DNA of 35,568 nucleotides from Gammaproteobacteria bacterium (GTDB lineage Bacteria > Pseudomonadota > Gammaproteobacteria > Magnimaribacterales > Magnimaribacteraceae). Below, piece by piece: positions 10,352-18,140 of the stretch (positions are counted from its first letter, which is position 1; the number at the start of each line of letters is the position of its first letter). The notes beneath the pieces are model-generated. The model ran no database searches and was not told the origin of the DNA. It was given only the letters and a program-made list of their open reading frames with translations. Location: contig SGZM01000009.1 in assembly GCA_004214065.1 (NCBI GenBank), positions 1-35,568 on the forward strand, given 5' to 3'. A program made the position numbers and the translations under genes.

Positions 10352-11344
10352 TTAATTCAGATCCACTAAGACCCGCCCAACTTGTCCACCGTCTAGGATG
10401 GTAGAAATTTCTTTCTCTAATTCTTCTAGTTTTACCTCTCTAACTAATGCTGAAAGATCTAACTTCCAATCAGAAGCAAATCTTTCCCAAACTTGTAATT
10501 TCTTATGGAGGGGAATCTCAACTGAATCTATACCCAAAAGTGCATTACCCCTTAGAATAAAAGGGAAAATTGAACTCTCAAATGATGGGCCACCCACTAA
10601 TCCGCTGCAAGCAACCGCTCCACCCGGCTTAAGCGAGGCAAGTAATAAAGTTAAAATGTTGCCACTAACCACATCTACACCGAAATCCCATATTGTTTTG
10701 CCAATGGGTGTTCTTGAAATCTCTGCTAATTCCTCTCTAGAAATAACTTCTGAAGCTCCGAGACTTTGCAGTAAAGCCTTTTCTGATTCTTTTCCGGTAA
10801 CAGCGGTTACAGAAGAGCTAAGCTTAGAAAGCAGCATAACTGCTATCGAACCCACTCCACCAGTAGAACCAGTAACTATTGAACTAGAAGACTCGAATCC
10901 TTGATTTCCATTAAAGTCATCAAGAGCTTGTATGGAAAGACCGGCAGTTAAACCAGCAGTTCCCAAACACATAGAGTCTCTGTCACTTAAGCCTGAAGGC
11001 AACATTACGGCCCAAGATGATGGAACCCTTATATATTGTCCGAAACCCCCTGATGTATTCATACCAAGATCGTAACCAGTGACAATCACACAATCTCCTT
11101 CTTTAAAATTTGCGTCAGTTGATTCTTCAATAAATCCAACTGCATCTATACCAGGAGTATGTGGATAAGTTCTGGTGACTCCTGGAGAACCAGAAGCAGA
11201 CAAAGCATCCTTATAATTTAGTGAAGAATAATTTACTTTAATCAGCAATTCACCTTCCGGAAGATCGTCTATATTTTTTTCAATAATAGAAATTTTATTG
11301 CCTTGCTCGGTTTTAGCAGACTCTAATGCTTTAAATGTTTTCAT
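10352..11344 (-). CDS. acuI: YhdH/AcuI-type NADPH quinone/acrylyl-CoA reductase
   Basis: Medium-chain dehydrogenase/reductase without the structural or catalytic zinc ligands, 330 residues. The N-terminal GroES-like part has VNYSSLNYKDALSASG and YPHTPGIDAVG; the Rossmann part has VTGSTGGVGSIAVMLLSKL. This pattern is that of the YhdH/YhfP group, which includes AcuI, the acrylyl-CoA to propionyl-CoA reductase used in DMSP and acrylate metabolism. Substrate cannot be fixed from sequence, so the symbol is a family-level call. The ATG overlaps the sohB stop by four bases (ATGA), showing tight coupling with that gene. Confidence 0.83.
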   Translation of the reverse strand: MKTFKALESAKTEQGNKISIIEKNIDDLPEGELLIKVNYSSLNYKDALSASGSPGVTRTYPHTPGIDAVGFIEESTDANFKEGDCVIVTGYDLGMNTSGGFGQYIRVPSSWAVMLPSGLSDRDSMCLGTAGLTAGLSIQALDDFNGNQGFESSSSIVTGSTGGVGSIAVMLLSKLSSSVTAVTGKESEKALLQSLGASEVISREELAEISRTPIGKTIWDFGVDVVSGNILTLLLASLKPGGAVACSGLVGGPSFESSIFPFILRGNALLGIDSVEIPLHKKLQVWERFASDWKLDLSALVREVKLEELEKEISTILDGGQVGRVLVDLN

Positions 11345-12360
11345 GATGTAAACCTGTCCCTGTTTATTAAATCATAGAATTTGAAAAGAGTTTTTTCTAT
11401 GATTAGTTGCATCGAGAATGCGAACCTTTCAGTGAGATTTTTCTTTTCAACAAATTCTATTTCAAGTAGTTTTGCTTCTTTCGATAAGTTAACAAGGTAA
11501 TTATCTGATGTTTCCAAAGAATCTACCAATCCCACCTTGACAGCTTCTTCTCCTTGCCAAACTTCACCAGTAGCGACAACTTCTGTATCAACTTGAGGTC
11601 TTTGTTCTTTAACAAAGTTTTTAAAAATGAGGTGTAAGTCTTCTAATTCAGATTTAAATTTTTCTCTGCCTTCTTCAGTATTTTCGCCCAAGGTTGTTAA
11701 TGTTCTCTTGAATGCTCCGGCTGTATGCATTTCGAAATCTATAGAATTCTTTTTCAATAATCTATGAAAATTGGGGAGTTGAGCAATTACACCTATAGAA
11801 CCAACAATAGCCCAAGGTGCGGCAATGATTTTAGTAGCAACACAAGACATTAAATATCCTCCACTAGCCGCAACCTTATCTATACAAACTGTTAAGCTGA
11901 TTTCATTATCAACCAATCTTTTTAGTTCAGCGGCACATAATCCGTAAGCATAAGCTGAACCTCCCCCACTCTCTACCCTAAGCACAACTTCTTTACATTC
12001 ACTTTCAGACAACAGAATTGAATTTACTTCCTGTTTAAGTTTTTCAACCTCTGAGGCCTGTATGTCGCCATTAAAATTTAAAACGAATACAGCTTCTTCC
12101 TTTTCAGTCTTATTTTTTTTCTTTTTATCTTTAGATAAGTCTTTGTTAAATTTTTTAAGCTCCTTAGGGTTCATTAAAGAGCCCTTTAGGGCATTACCCA
12201 TATCCTCAAACTTATCCGAAAGATTAGTAATTGCAAGTTTACCTTTTGGCTGACTCTTATTCTTTGAAGAACCAATAATAATTAAAAGAGGTAAAGTTAT
12301 AGCCAAAGCTATTGTAAATACCTTGAGAAGGAAAATTAGATAATCAACCAGGATTTCCAT
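11341..12360 (-). CDS. sohB: SohB-type inner-membrane serine protease (S49)
   Basis: Membrane-anchored S49 peptidase, 339 residues. An N-terminal membrane segment (about residues 8-30) is followed by a Lys-rich linker (KDLSKDKKKKNKTEKEE, 73-89) and the protease domain: VLRVESGGGSAYAYG, the nucleophile Ser166 in DKVAASGGYLMS, and the general-base Lys218 in TAGAFKRTLT, forming the Ser-Lys dyad of SppA/SohB. The length and N-terminal extension fit SohB rather than the 67-kDa SppA. It starts on the base after the SDR gene's stop and overlaps the acuI-like gene by four bases. Its placement between two metabolic dehydrogenases has no obvious functional reason. Confidence 0.92.
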   Translation of the reverse strand: MEILVDYLIFLLKVFTIALAITLPLLIIIGSSKNKSQPKGKLAITNLSDKFEDMGNALKGSLMNPKELKKFNKDLSKDKKKKNKTEKEEAVFVLNFNGDIQASEVEKLKQEVNSILLSESECKEVVLRVESGGGSAYAYGLCAAELKRLVDNEISLTVCIDKVAASGGYLMSCVATKIIAAPWAIVGSIGVIAQLPNFHRLLKKNSIDFEMHTAGAFKRTLTTLGENTEEGREKFKSELEDLHLIFKNFVKEQRPQVDTEVVATGEVWQGEEAVKVGLVDSLETSDNYLVNLSKEAKLLEIEFVEKKNLTERFAFSMQLIIEKTLFKFYDLINRDRFTS

Positions 12361-13128
12361 TTATTTTGGTTGCATCCTGATACCACCATCAAGTCTTATT
12401 GTCTCTCCATTTAGAAAAGGATTTTCAACTATATGCTTTGTTAAAGCTGCATATTCTGACGGAAAACCTAGACGTTTAGGAAATTGAGTCATTTCGATAA
12501 GCGGGTTTCTGACAGCATCTGGAGCCATGGCCATAAGAGGTGTATCAAAAATTCCTGGGGCAATTGTATTTATCCTAATTCCCATTCTTGCCAAATCACG
12601 TGCAATTGGAAGAGTCATACCTACCACGCCACCTTTACTAGCGCTGTAAGCAGCTTGACCTATCTGACCATCAAAAGCTGCTACTGAAGCTGTATTTATG
12701 ATTACTCCACATTCTCCATCGGAATTGGGTTCATTATTACCCATTACTACTGCAGCCAGCCTCAATACGTTAAAAGTACCATTGAGATTTATATCAACTA
12801 CTGTCTTGAAGTAATCTAAAGGATGCGCACCATCTCTACCTACTGTTTTGCTGGCGCTTCCAATGCCCGCACAATTTACAACAATATGTAGCCCCTCAAA
12901 TTCTTCAACAGTTTTATCTATAGCTGTTTGAACAGAAGATTCATCAGTGACATTGGCAATTACATAACTTGAATTTGAGCCTAATTTTTCTACAGCGCTT
13001 TTTGCATTATCCTCGTTTAAGTCAAGTAGCATAACCTTTGAACCTGATTCAACCAAAACCTCTGCAGTCGCTAAACCTAAACCTGAAGCCCCACCAGTTA
13101 TTAGGGCCACTTTATTTGAAATTTCCAT
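12361..13128 (-). CDS. SDR dehydrogenase, 3-hydroxyacyl-CoA dehydrogenase type II-like
   Basis: Short-chain dehydrogenase/reductase, 255 residues. The cofactor motif TGGASGLGLATAE with a following acidic LLDLNED suggests NAD(H). The NNAG equivalent is VNCAGIG, and the catalytic set is Asn114, Ser in NTASVAAFDGQ, and Tyr-x3-Lys in QAAYSASKGG. Overall sequence (QIGQAAYSASKGGVVGMTLP, GIFDTPLMAMAP) resembles the HSD17B10 group that oxidises short-chain 3-hydroxyacyl-CoAs. The ATG has a strong ribosome site (AAGGAG). It heads the five-gene minus-strand unit and is divergent from the TorF porin gene. Confidence 0.88.
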   Translation of the reverse strand: MEISNKVALITGGASGLGLATAEVLVESGSKVMLLDLNEDNAKSAVEKLGSNSSYVIANVTDESSVQTAIDKTVEEFEGLHIVVNCAGIGSASKTVGRDGAHPLDYFKTVVDINLNGTFNVLRLAAVVMGNNEPNSDGECGVIINTASVAAFDGQIGQAAYSASKGGVVGMTLPIARDLARMGIRINTIAPGIFDTPLMAMAPDAVRNPLIEMTQFPKRLGFPSEYAALTKHIVENPFLNGETIRLDGGIRMQPK

Positions 13129-13145
13129 TTTTTCTCCTTATGCGT

Positions 13146-13161
13146 CGCAATTTAAGATGCG
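13146..13161. repeat. Imperfect dyad in the SDR operon leader
   Basis: CGCA-N8-TGCG (13146-13161) lies just before the SDR ribosome site; the hexamer ATGCGT/ACGCAT also occurs twice here. It could be an operator or leader hairpin for the SDR operon. The short half-sites make this weak. Confidence 0.2.
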
Positions 13162-13228
13162 TGATATTACACGATAAGTAAAAAAAATTCATGAATAGTA
13201 TCCCCTATAGACCTAAAAAAACCCTCTT

Positions 13229-13245
13229 TGCACGATAAAGGTGCA
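13229..13245. promoter_or_regulatory. Candidate NtrC (GlnG) binding site upstream of TorF porin
   Basis: TGCAC-N7-GTGCA (spacer GATAAAG) is a perfect dyad with the half-sites and spacing of the enterobacterial NtrC consensus. Its centre lies about 50 bases upstream of the candidate sigma-54 -12 element, close for an enhancer but workable. A partial copy of the left half (ACACGATAAG) lies about 60 bases further upstream. Confidence 0.55.
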
Positions 13246-13273
13246 TTTAAGTAAGATTTAATGATATTTAATA

Positions 13274-13290
13274 TGGCATATAAATTGCAT
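13274..13290 (+). promoter_or_regulatory. Candidate sigma-54 promoter of TorF porin
   Basis: TGGCAT-N5-TTGCAT: GG at 13275-13276 and GC at 13287-13288 are separated by exactly ten bases, the defining -24/-12 geometry. The -24 element differs from consensus TGGCAC only in its last base. Transcription would start near 13300, giving a leader of about 30 bases that contains AAGGAG before the ATG at 13331. Confidence 0.6.
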
Positions 13291-13330
13291 ATATAACCGT
13301 GTATTAATTAAAAACTTACAAGGAGTTAGG

Positions 13331-13951
13331 ATGAAAAATCTTATAAAAATTGGGGCCATAGCTATCTTCTCAAGTGCTATGACCTTGCAAGCAGCTGAAT
13401 TCGAAAGCAATGTTGCTCTATCAAATGATTACATTTGGAGAGGAATGACTCAAACAGCTGAAGAGCCAGCAATTTCAGGCGGTTTTGATATCGCAGGTGA
13501 GAATGGACTTTACTTTGGAACATGGGCTTCTAATGTTGAGTTCGGCGATGGCGCTGCACTCGAACTAGACTGGTACGCAGGCTATGCTAATGAACTAGAG
13601 AATGGATTAAGTTACGACTTTGGTTACCTAGCCTATACTTATCCTGGCGAAGATTCTTTAGACTTTGAAGAAATTTATCTCGGACTAGGATACAGTTATT
13701 TTGGATTCACTTTTTCTTCAGGCCAAGATAGCGCACCTGATAATTCTGAGTTGTCAGTAGCACTTGGCGAAACAGGTATCGGTGTAACTTTTGGTGATTA
13801 CGAAGACTATGGAGAATACACATTAATAAGTTATGACCTTCCTGTCGCTATTGCTGGTCTTGGCGTATCTATTGCTTGGTCAGATTTCAGTGCTGAGGGT
13901 TCAAGTGGATTAGCGGATGAAGATACATTCCTAATTACCTTTTCTATGTAA
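13331..13951 (+). CDS. TorF-family putative porin
   Basis: Secreted outer-membrane beta-barrel protein of the TorF/Gcw_chp family (TIGR02001-like), 206 residues. A signal peptide ending ...MTLQAA is followed by the family hallmark ALSNDYIWRGMTQTAEEPAISGG, then alternating aromatic-rich strands (GLYFGTWASNVEF, LELDWYAGYANEL, SYDFGYLAYTYPGE) and a C-terminal strand ending in TFLITFSM. Family members are proposed porins; their substrates are mostly undefined. In many proteobacteria relatives lie beside glnK-amtB, which fits the nitrogen-type promoter elements upstream. The ATG has AAGGAG at good spacing. A strong terminator follows. Confidence 0.88.
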   Translation: MKNLIKIGAIAIFSSAMTLQAAEFESNVALSNDYIWRGMTQTAEEPAISGGFDIAGENGLYFGTWASNVEFGDGAALELDWYAGYANELENGLSYDFGYLAYTYPGEDSLDFEEIYLGLGYSYFGFTFSSGQDSAPDNSELSVALGETGIGVTFGDYEDYGEYTLISYDLPVAIAGLGVSIAWSDFSAEGSSGLADEDTFLITFSM

Positions 13952-14034
13952 TTCTTAACTCCCCGTTAAGTAAGTGATCTAAATCTCCCCATTTAGACAC
14001 ATTAAGGGCCAGACGAAAGTCTGGCCTTTTCTTT
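13952..14034 (+). ncRNA. Structured TorF 3' region, possible 3'-derived small RNA
   Basis: Three consecutive hairpins follow the porin stop: CTTAAC-TCCCC-GTTAAG (13954-13970), TCTAAAT-CTCCCC-ATTTAGA (13978-13997) and the terminator stem (14007-14026). The first two have AT-rich stems and near-identical pyrimidine loops with four C's, complementary to Shine-Dalgarno-like GGGGAG. Tandem C-rich loops plus a terminator is the arrangement of the alphaproteobacterial 'cuckoo' RNAs such as CcsR. There is no expression evidence, so this is a proposal from structure only. Confidence 0.3.
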
Positions 14035-15138
14035 ATTGAGCAAAGGACGAGCATACATCATCAAACATTCCTCAAGAATCTTATCGTGTAAGTGTTCGAA
14101 TCTTTTTTTAAACTTGATAAGTTCTTCATTAGTAAATTTTTGATTACCTTCAAAAGAATTATTTAATTCCGGAAGTAAACTCAAGGCTGCTTCTGAGGAA
14201 GGCCAAATATGGTAATTGGAAATAATTTGTTGTTCTATTTTGTCTGAAAGTTCTTTAATAGAATCTCCATCAAATACAATTGGTTCGCATATATGCAAAT
14301 GGACCCTTCCTTTGTAACCAAATATACCCGAAGCCATTTCTTCTAAATCGCTTTTATTTATTTCTTCATCACTTAAGGCATCTTGATAATCCCAACCCTT
14401 TGCTTTAACTATATCTAATGGATCATATTCATATGATATAGAGATTGGAGTTAAGTTAACCTTTCTTACCCAATCGACGAGGGAAACCTTCTTTCTCTGA
14501 TCAAGGTATAACATCTTTAAGACAGCTTCATCAGAAAAATCATTACCATCATTGGCTCTACCCTCTTTTTGGGCTATCCATATACTTTCATCATCTTTTG
14601 ATAAAGAGGTATTTATGTATGCAGATAACCTTGTAAGTTTTTTTAAAGTTTCTTTTATCCCCTTAATTTCTCTATGAACAATAAAACTTTTATTGAGTCT
14701 CATTAAAGTCTCAGCAAAGCCGCCATCTAAAAGATTATCTCCAATAGCTATTCTGACTGTTTTTCTATCTTTCAAATACAAAAGATAATTTAGGAAGGCA
14801 GGATCTAAGGAAATATCTCTGTGATTGCCCATAAAGAGAGTGGGCTTATCAGATAAATTATCTTCTCCTGAGAAAGAAAATCCATCAGTAGTCTTGATTA
14901 TCATTTGGCTTACTAAGGGTGCCATGCATTTTTGAAATTCTTCTATCGAACCGCAGGTTGAAAAAGTATCTAAGAACTTTCGTTTAATGTATAAATTTAA
15001 AAGTGCTGAAAAGTATTTACTTAGTTCAGGAAAAAGTAGATTAGCTAAGTAGTTATGAAAGTCCTTATCGACAGCTAATTCCTTAATTTTGGAAGATACT
15101 TGATCATCCGAATAAGAACTTATCTCACTAAAATCCAT
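14002..15138 (-). CDS. PlsC/GPAT-like acyltransferase
   Basis: Glycerolipid-type acyltransferase, 378 residues. The acceptor motif is FMGNHRDISLDPAF: His106 and Asp112 are separated by five residues, one more than the usual HX4D. Other blocks follow the family order: VRIAIGDNLL, FIVHREIKG and IWIAQKEGRANDGND (the EGxR-like motif), then TPISISYEYDP. The N-terminal 95 residues have no clear membrane helix, so it may be peripheral. The expected role is acylation of glycerol-3-phosphate or a lysophospholipid. It starts four bases after the alpha/beta hydrolase stop. Its last codons (...KARLSSGP) are formed by the opposing TorF terminator stem. Confidence 0.8.
   Translation of the reverse strand: MDFSEISSYSDDQVSSKIKELAVDKDFHNYLANLLFPELSKYFSALLNLYIKRKFLDTFSTCGSIEEFQKCMAPLVSQMIIKTTDGFSFSGEDNLSDKPTLFMGNHRDISLDPAFLNYLLYLKDRKTVRIAIGDNLLDGGFAETLMRLNKSFIVHREIKGIKETLKKLTRLSAYINTSLSKDDESIWIAQKEGRANDGNDFSDEAVLKMLYLDQRKKVSLVDWVRKVNLTPISISYEYDPLDIVKAKGWDYQDALSDEEINKSDLEEMASGIFGYKGRVHLHICEPIVFDGDSIKELSDKIEQQIISNYHIWPSSEAALSLLPELNNSFEGNQKFTNEELIKFKKRFEHLHDKILEECLMMYARPLLNKEKARLSSGP
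14007..14034 (+). terminator. Rho-independent terminator of TorF porin
   Basis: GGCCAGAC-GAAA-GTCTGGCC is a perfect eight-pair stem with a GNRA tetraloop, followed by TTTTCTTT. It acts on the plus strand; the minus strand has no T-tract after the stem. It lies entirely within the last codons of the opposing acyltransferase gene. Confidence 0.92.
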
Positions 15139-15142
15139 TTAG

Positions 15143-16096
15143 CTAAATTGAATTAATAAAATGAAGAATTTCTTCGCCGACAATTGTAGGTTGTCTATAA
15201 GTTATATCATGCGTCCCCTTTTCAAGGGAAACCAGTTTTCCTTTGTTAAATATTCTTTCAAATTCTTGAGAGCCACTGAAAGGTACGACTCCGTCTTTCT
15301 TACCCCAAAGTGCGAGTATAGGTATTTCTTTGGAATTTAAACTTTCGTACATATTTCTAACATCAAAAAGATTAAAATTTCTTATTGTAGAAAGCAGCGA
15401 CTCATTAAAGCCTCTGAAACGCAATTGATCTTGAAATAAAGGCAAGAATTCATCTTCATTAATAGACAAAGGATCATCACTGTATTGAGTCTCAGACATA
15501 TTCCCTATTCCATATAATCGATCACTAAAAACCCTCCAAAACCAATCACCTATTATCGGCATAGTTCTCCAAGACTTAGTTGCCGAAGATACTTTACTAA
15601 AGCCAGCAGGTGCAATTAAGGAGACGCTCTTTGTATCTTCAGGATATGTATCTGCATAATAACCCGCGATCGGTCCACCCATTGAATAACCTACTAGATG
15701 AACACTCTCTTCAATATTCTGAGAACTAATTAATTCTCGAAGTGTCTCAAGATAGAGACTCTTATCATATGCAACTCTAGGTCTTTCTGAAAAGCCTCTA
15801 CCAAAATGGTCATAAACTAGTACTTTGTAACCCGCATTCACAAAATTGTTAACTAACCCGCCCCAAACAAAACTAGGAGTTGAAAACCCGTGAACAAGCA
15901 CCATGGTCCCTTTTGGATTTATTGAGCTACTTGGAAGGAACCACTCAAAATAAATATGACCTCTTGAGAGTTTTACCCAGTCACCAGTTTCAGGAATGTC
16001 AGATTTATTTATTTTCTTAAGCCCATATAACTTAGAAAAATAAGGTAAAGCCAATAAAATGAAAACTATTAATAGTCCTAAAAAAAATTTCTCCAT
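15143..16096 (-). CDS. Membrane-anchored alpha/beta hydrolase
   Basis: Alpha/beta-hydrolase fold serine hydrolase, 317 residues. An N-terminal membrane segment (residues 4-20) precedes the catalytic domain. The oxyanion HGFSTPSFVWGG, nucleophile Ser138 in LVGYSMGGP, the acid in LALWGKKDGVVP and the His in KGTHDITYRQP form a complete triad. It may act on ester lipids given the following acyltransferase, but substrate is unknown. The ATG has AGAGGTG as ribosome site. It is divergent from the glycerophosphodiesterase across only 49 bases. Confidence 0.85.
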   Translation of the reverse strand: MEKFFLGLLIVFILLALPYFSKLYGLKKINKSDIPETGDWVKLSRGHIYFEWFLPSSSINPKGTMVLVHGFSTPSFVWGGLVNNFVNAGYKVLVYDHFGRGFSERPRVAYDKSLYLETLRELISSQNIEESVHLVGYSMGGPIAGYYADTYPEDTKSVSLIAPAGFSKVSSATKSWRTMPIIGDWFWRVFSDRLYGIGNMSETQYSDDPLSINEDEFLPLFQDQLRFRGFNESLLSTIRNFNLFDVRNMYESLNSKEIPILALWGKKDGVVPFSGSQEFERIFNKGKLVSLEKGTHDITYRQPTIVGEEILHFINSI

Positions 16097-16110
16097 AGTT
16101 ACACCTCTTC

Positions 16111-16123
16111 TCTATAGTATAGT
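16111..16123. promoter_or_regulatory. Possible shared bidirectional -10 region
   Basis: TCTATAGTATAGT between two divergent genes contains TATAGT twice on the plus strand and TATACT on the minus strand, so overlapping -10 elements could serve both the hydrolase and the glycerophosphodiesterase gene. No convincing -35 hexamers are visible. Confidence 0.3.
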
Positions 16124-16145
16124 TTAATAAAAAAAAATAAGATTT

Positions 16146-16892
16146 ATGCATCCTTTCTTTCAAGATTTTAAGTTCTATGGATTTATCCATAGAGGTGGAG
16201 ATGAAACTAAAACAGAAAACACCTTAGACGCGTTCGAGTATTCATCTGAATTAGGATTTGTTTTTATGGAAACAGATGTCCAGGCAACCAAAGATGGTCA
16301 TGTAGTTATCTTTCATGACGCATCACTAAAAAGAATGGCCGGCATAAATAAAACAATCAAAGAGTTAAGCTTAAATGAAGTCAGATCGGTAGATTTGATA
16401 AATGGAGGAAAAATACCTTTATTGAGCGAAGCATTAGAAAGTTTTCCTGAACTACGTTTTAACATAGACATTAAGACTGAAGAAGCTTTAGAGGATTCAG
16501 TTCGAATTATAAAAGAAATGAATAGTCTCAACAGAACCTGTCTTGCCTCCTTCTCTTCTTCTAGACTCATGAGAATTAGAAAACTAGCCGGACCTGAAGC
16601 TTGTACTTCATCAGGTCAGATGGATATTTTTAAACTTATGTGCAGATCTGTGGGGATTAAATTTAAAAAAACTAACGGTCATTGTGCTCAGATACCATTA
16701 ACACAATGGGGAGTGCCAGTTCTAACTAAGAGGTTCATTAATGCAGCCAAAAGAGAGGGAAAACTTGTACATGTCTGGACTATAGATAAAAAAGAGCAGA
16801 TGTTTAACCTAATGGATTTAGGTGTTGATGGAATCATGACTGATAAGCCTAGCGTCTTAAAAGAGGCTATGACTGAGAGAGGTTTTTTTTAA
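16146..16892 (+). CDS. Glycerophosphodiester phosphodiesterase
   Basis: GDPD-family TIM barrel, 248 residues, without a signal peptide, so probably cytoplasmic like UgpQ. It hydrolyses glycerophosphodiesters to glycerol-3-phosphate and an alcohol. Catalytic features are IHRGGDETKTENTLDAF (His and Glu/Asn), METDVQATKDGHVVIFHDAS (metal acids and second catalytic His) and FNIDIKTEE; the C-terminal VHVWTIDKKEQMFNLMDLG and VDGIMTDKPS complete the family pattern. It is divergent from a hydrolase-acyltransferase pair, suggesting a small lipid-turnover group. Its stop adjoins the stop of the opposing transporter gene. Confidence 0.92.
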   Translation: MHPFFQDFKFYGFIHRGGDETKTENTLDAFEYSSELGFVFMETDVQATKDGHVVIFHDASLKRMAGINKTIKELSLNEVRSVDLINGGKIPLLSEALESFPELRFNIDIKTEEALEDSVRIIKEMNSLNRTCLASFSSSRLMRIRKLAGPEACTSSGQMDIFKLMCRSVGIKFKKTNGHCAQIPLTQWGVPVLTKRFINAAKREGKLVHVWTIDKKEQMFNLMDLGVDGIMTDKPSVLKEAMTERGFF

Positions 16893-18140
16893 TTAAGGCA
16901 CTCTTCGAAGAAGTATTAATCCAGGAATAAATAATAAAAGTAAACTTAGTATACCTAGACTCGGACTATTAGTGACAAGCGCTATCCCGGACACCATAAA
17001 TGGACCAATAAAGACAGAAGACTTCCCTATAAAATTATAAAACCCAAAAAATTCGGCTGCTTTGTTGGCGGGAATAAGACTACTAAAGTAAGAACGACTT
17101 ATAGCCTGCACCCCTCCCTGCACAAGTCCGATAATAGATGCCATTATAAAGAATTCAATTGCACTATCCATTTGGGAACTAAATAAAACAACTCCGATGT
17201 ATATCAAAATAGCAAAGGATAATGTTTGTTTATGACCAAACTTATCAGAATATCTGCCAAAAACTAAAGTCGCAGGAAAGCCAATAAACTGAGTTAAAAG
17301 CAATGCTCCAATCATAGATTGAGCTGAGAGACCAATATCAGAACCATATGAAGTGGCCATTCTGATAATCGTATCCACTCCATCCATATATAAAAAATAT
17401 GCTAAGAGGAAAATTACGGCGCTTTTGTACTGTTTAATAGTTCTAGCAGTTTGATATAGACTCTTAAATGCGTCTGTTGAGATTTCTAGAAAACCTTTGC
17501 CTTCTCTAGAAACTTGCGGCTCTTTAACTCCTGTAAGCAGTGGAATAGTAAAAATACTCCACCAAATTGCGACACTTAAAAAAGACCATAAAACAGCCTC
17601 TATTTGAGAATTAAGTCCAAAAAAGCTCGGGAAGGAAAACATTAATACGTTCAAAAGAAATAGCAGACCTCCTCCGAGGTAACCTAACGAAAAACCAAGA
17701 GAAGATACCCTGTTTCTTTCATTGTCATTTGCAACAGAAACTAGCAAAGCATCATAAAAAATATTACCTCCAGAAAATCCTATAACTCCTATTGCATAAA
17801 AAGTTATTGCAAATTTCCATGAACTTTCTGGAATAAAAAAAAGATAGCCTGTCGAGACTATTCCTAACAGAGCAAAGGTTACTAATAGTTTCTTTTTTGT
17901 GTTCCCGGCGTCAGCAAAAGCTCCCATGATTGGAGCGCTAATAGCTATCAATAAACCAACTATAGAGTTAGCTGATCCAATCACAAAAGTGCTTTCAGCG
18001 TCTGTAAGATCAGCCGCCCAATAAGATTTAAAAAATATTGGAAAGAACCCAGCCATGACAGTTGTAGCAAATGCTGAATTAGCCCAATCATAAAATGCCC
18101 ATCTCCAAGCTTCTTTTGATAATTTTCTTTGACGTTTCAT
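16893..18140 (-). CDS. UMF1-type major facilitator transporter
   Basis: MFS permease of the UMF1 (Atg22/BtlA-like) family with about 12 membrane helices over 415 residues. The N-terminal EAWRWAFYDWANSAFATTVM is the family signature; LLIAISAPIMGAFADAGNTKKK is the loop 2-3 MFS motif, and FGRYSDKFGHK the matching motif in the second half. The substrate is unknown. The frame remains open 39 codons upstream, but that extension lies over the promoter and leader of the divergent small gene and has no transporter-like sequence, so the ATG at 18140 is preferred. Confidence 0.88.
   Translation of the reverse strand: MKRQRKLSKEAWRWAFYDWANSAFATTVMAGFFPIFFKSYWAADLTDAESTFVIGSANSIVGLLIAISAPIMGAFADAGNTKKKLLVTFALLGIVSTGYLFFIPESSWKFAITFYAIGVIGFSGGNIFYDALLVSVANDNERNRVSSLGFSLGYLGGGLLFLLNVLMFSFPSFFGLNSQIEAVLWSFLSVAIWWSIFTIPLLTGVKEPQVSREGKGFLEISTDAFKSLYQTARTIKQYKSAVIFLLAYFLYMDGVDTIIRMATSYGSDIGLSAQSMIGALLLTQFIGFPATLVFGRYSDKFGHKQTLSFAILIYIGVVLFSSQMDSAIEFFIMASIIGLVQGGVQAISRSYFSSLIPANKAAEFFGFYNFIGKSSVFIGPFMVSGIALVTNSPSLGILSLLLLFIPGLILLRRVP

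Noticed and set aside
10398-10904. 168-codon open frame on the plus strand opposite the acuI-like gene
   Set aside because: Antisense shadow of a well-supported reductase; composition is that of reversed codons.
16880-16892. T-run at the end of the glycerophosphodiesterase gene as a terminator
   Set aside because: The nearest stem (AGCCT/AGGCT) is short and separated from the T-run by over ten bases.
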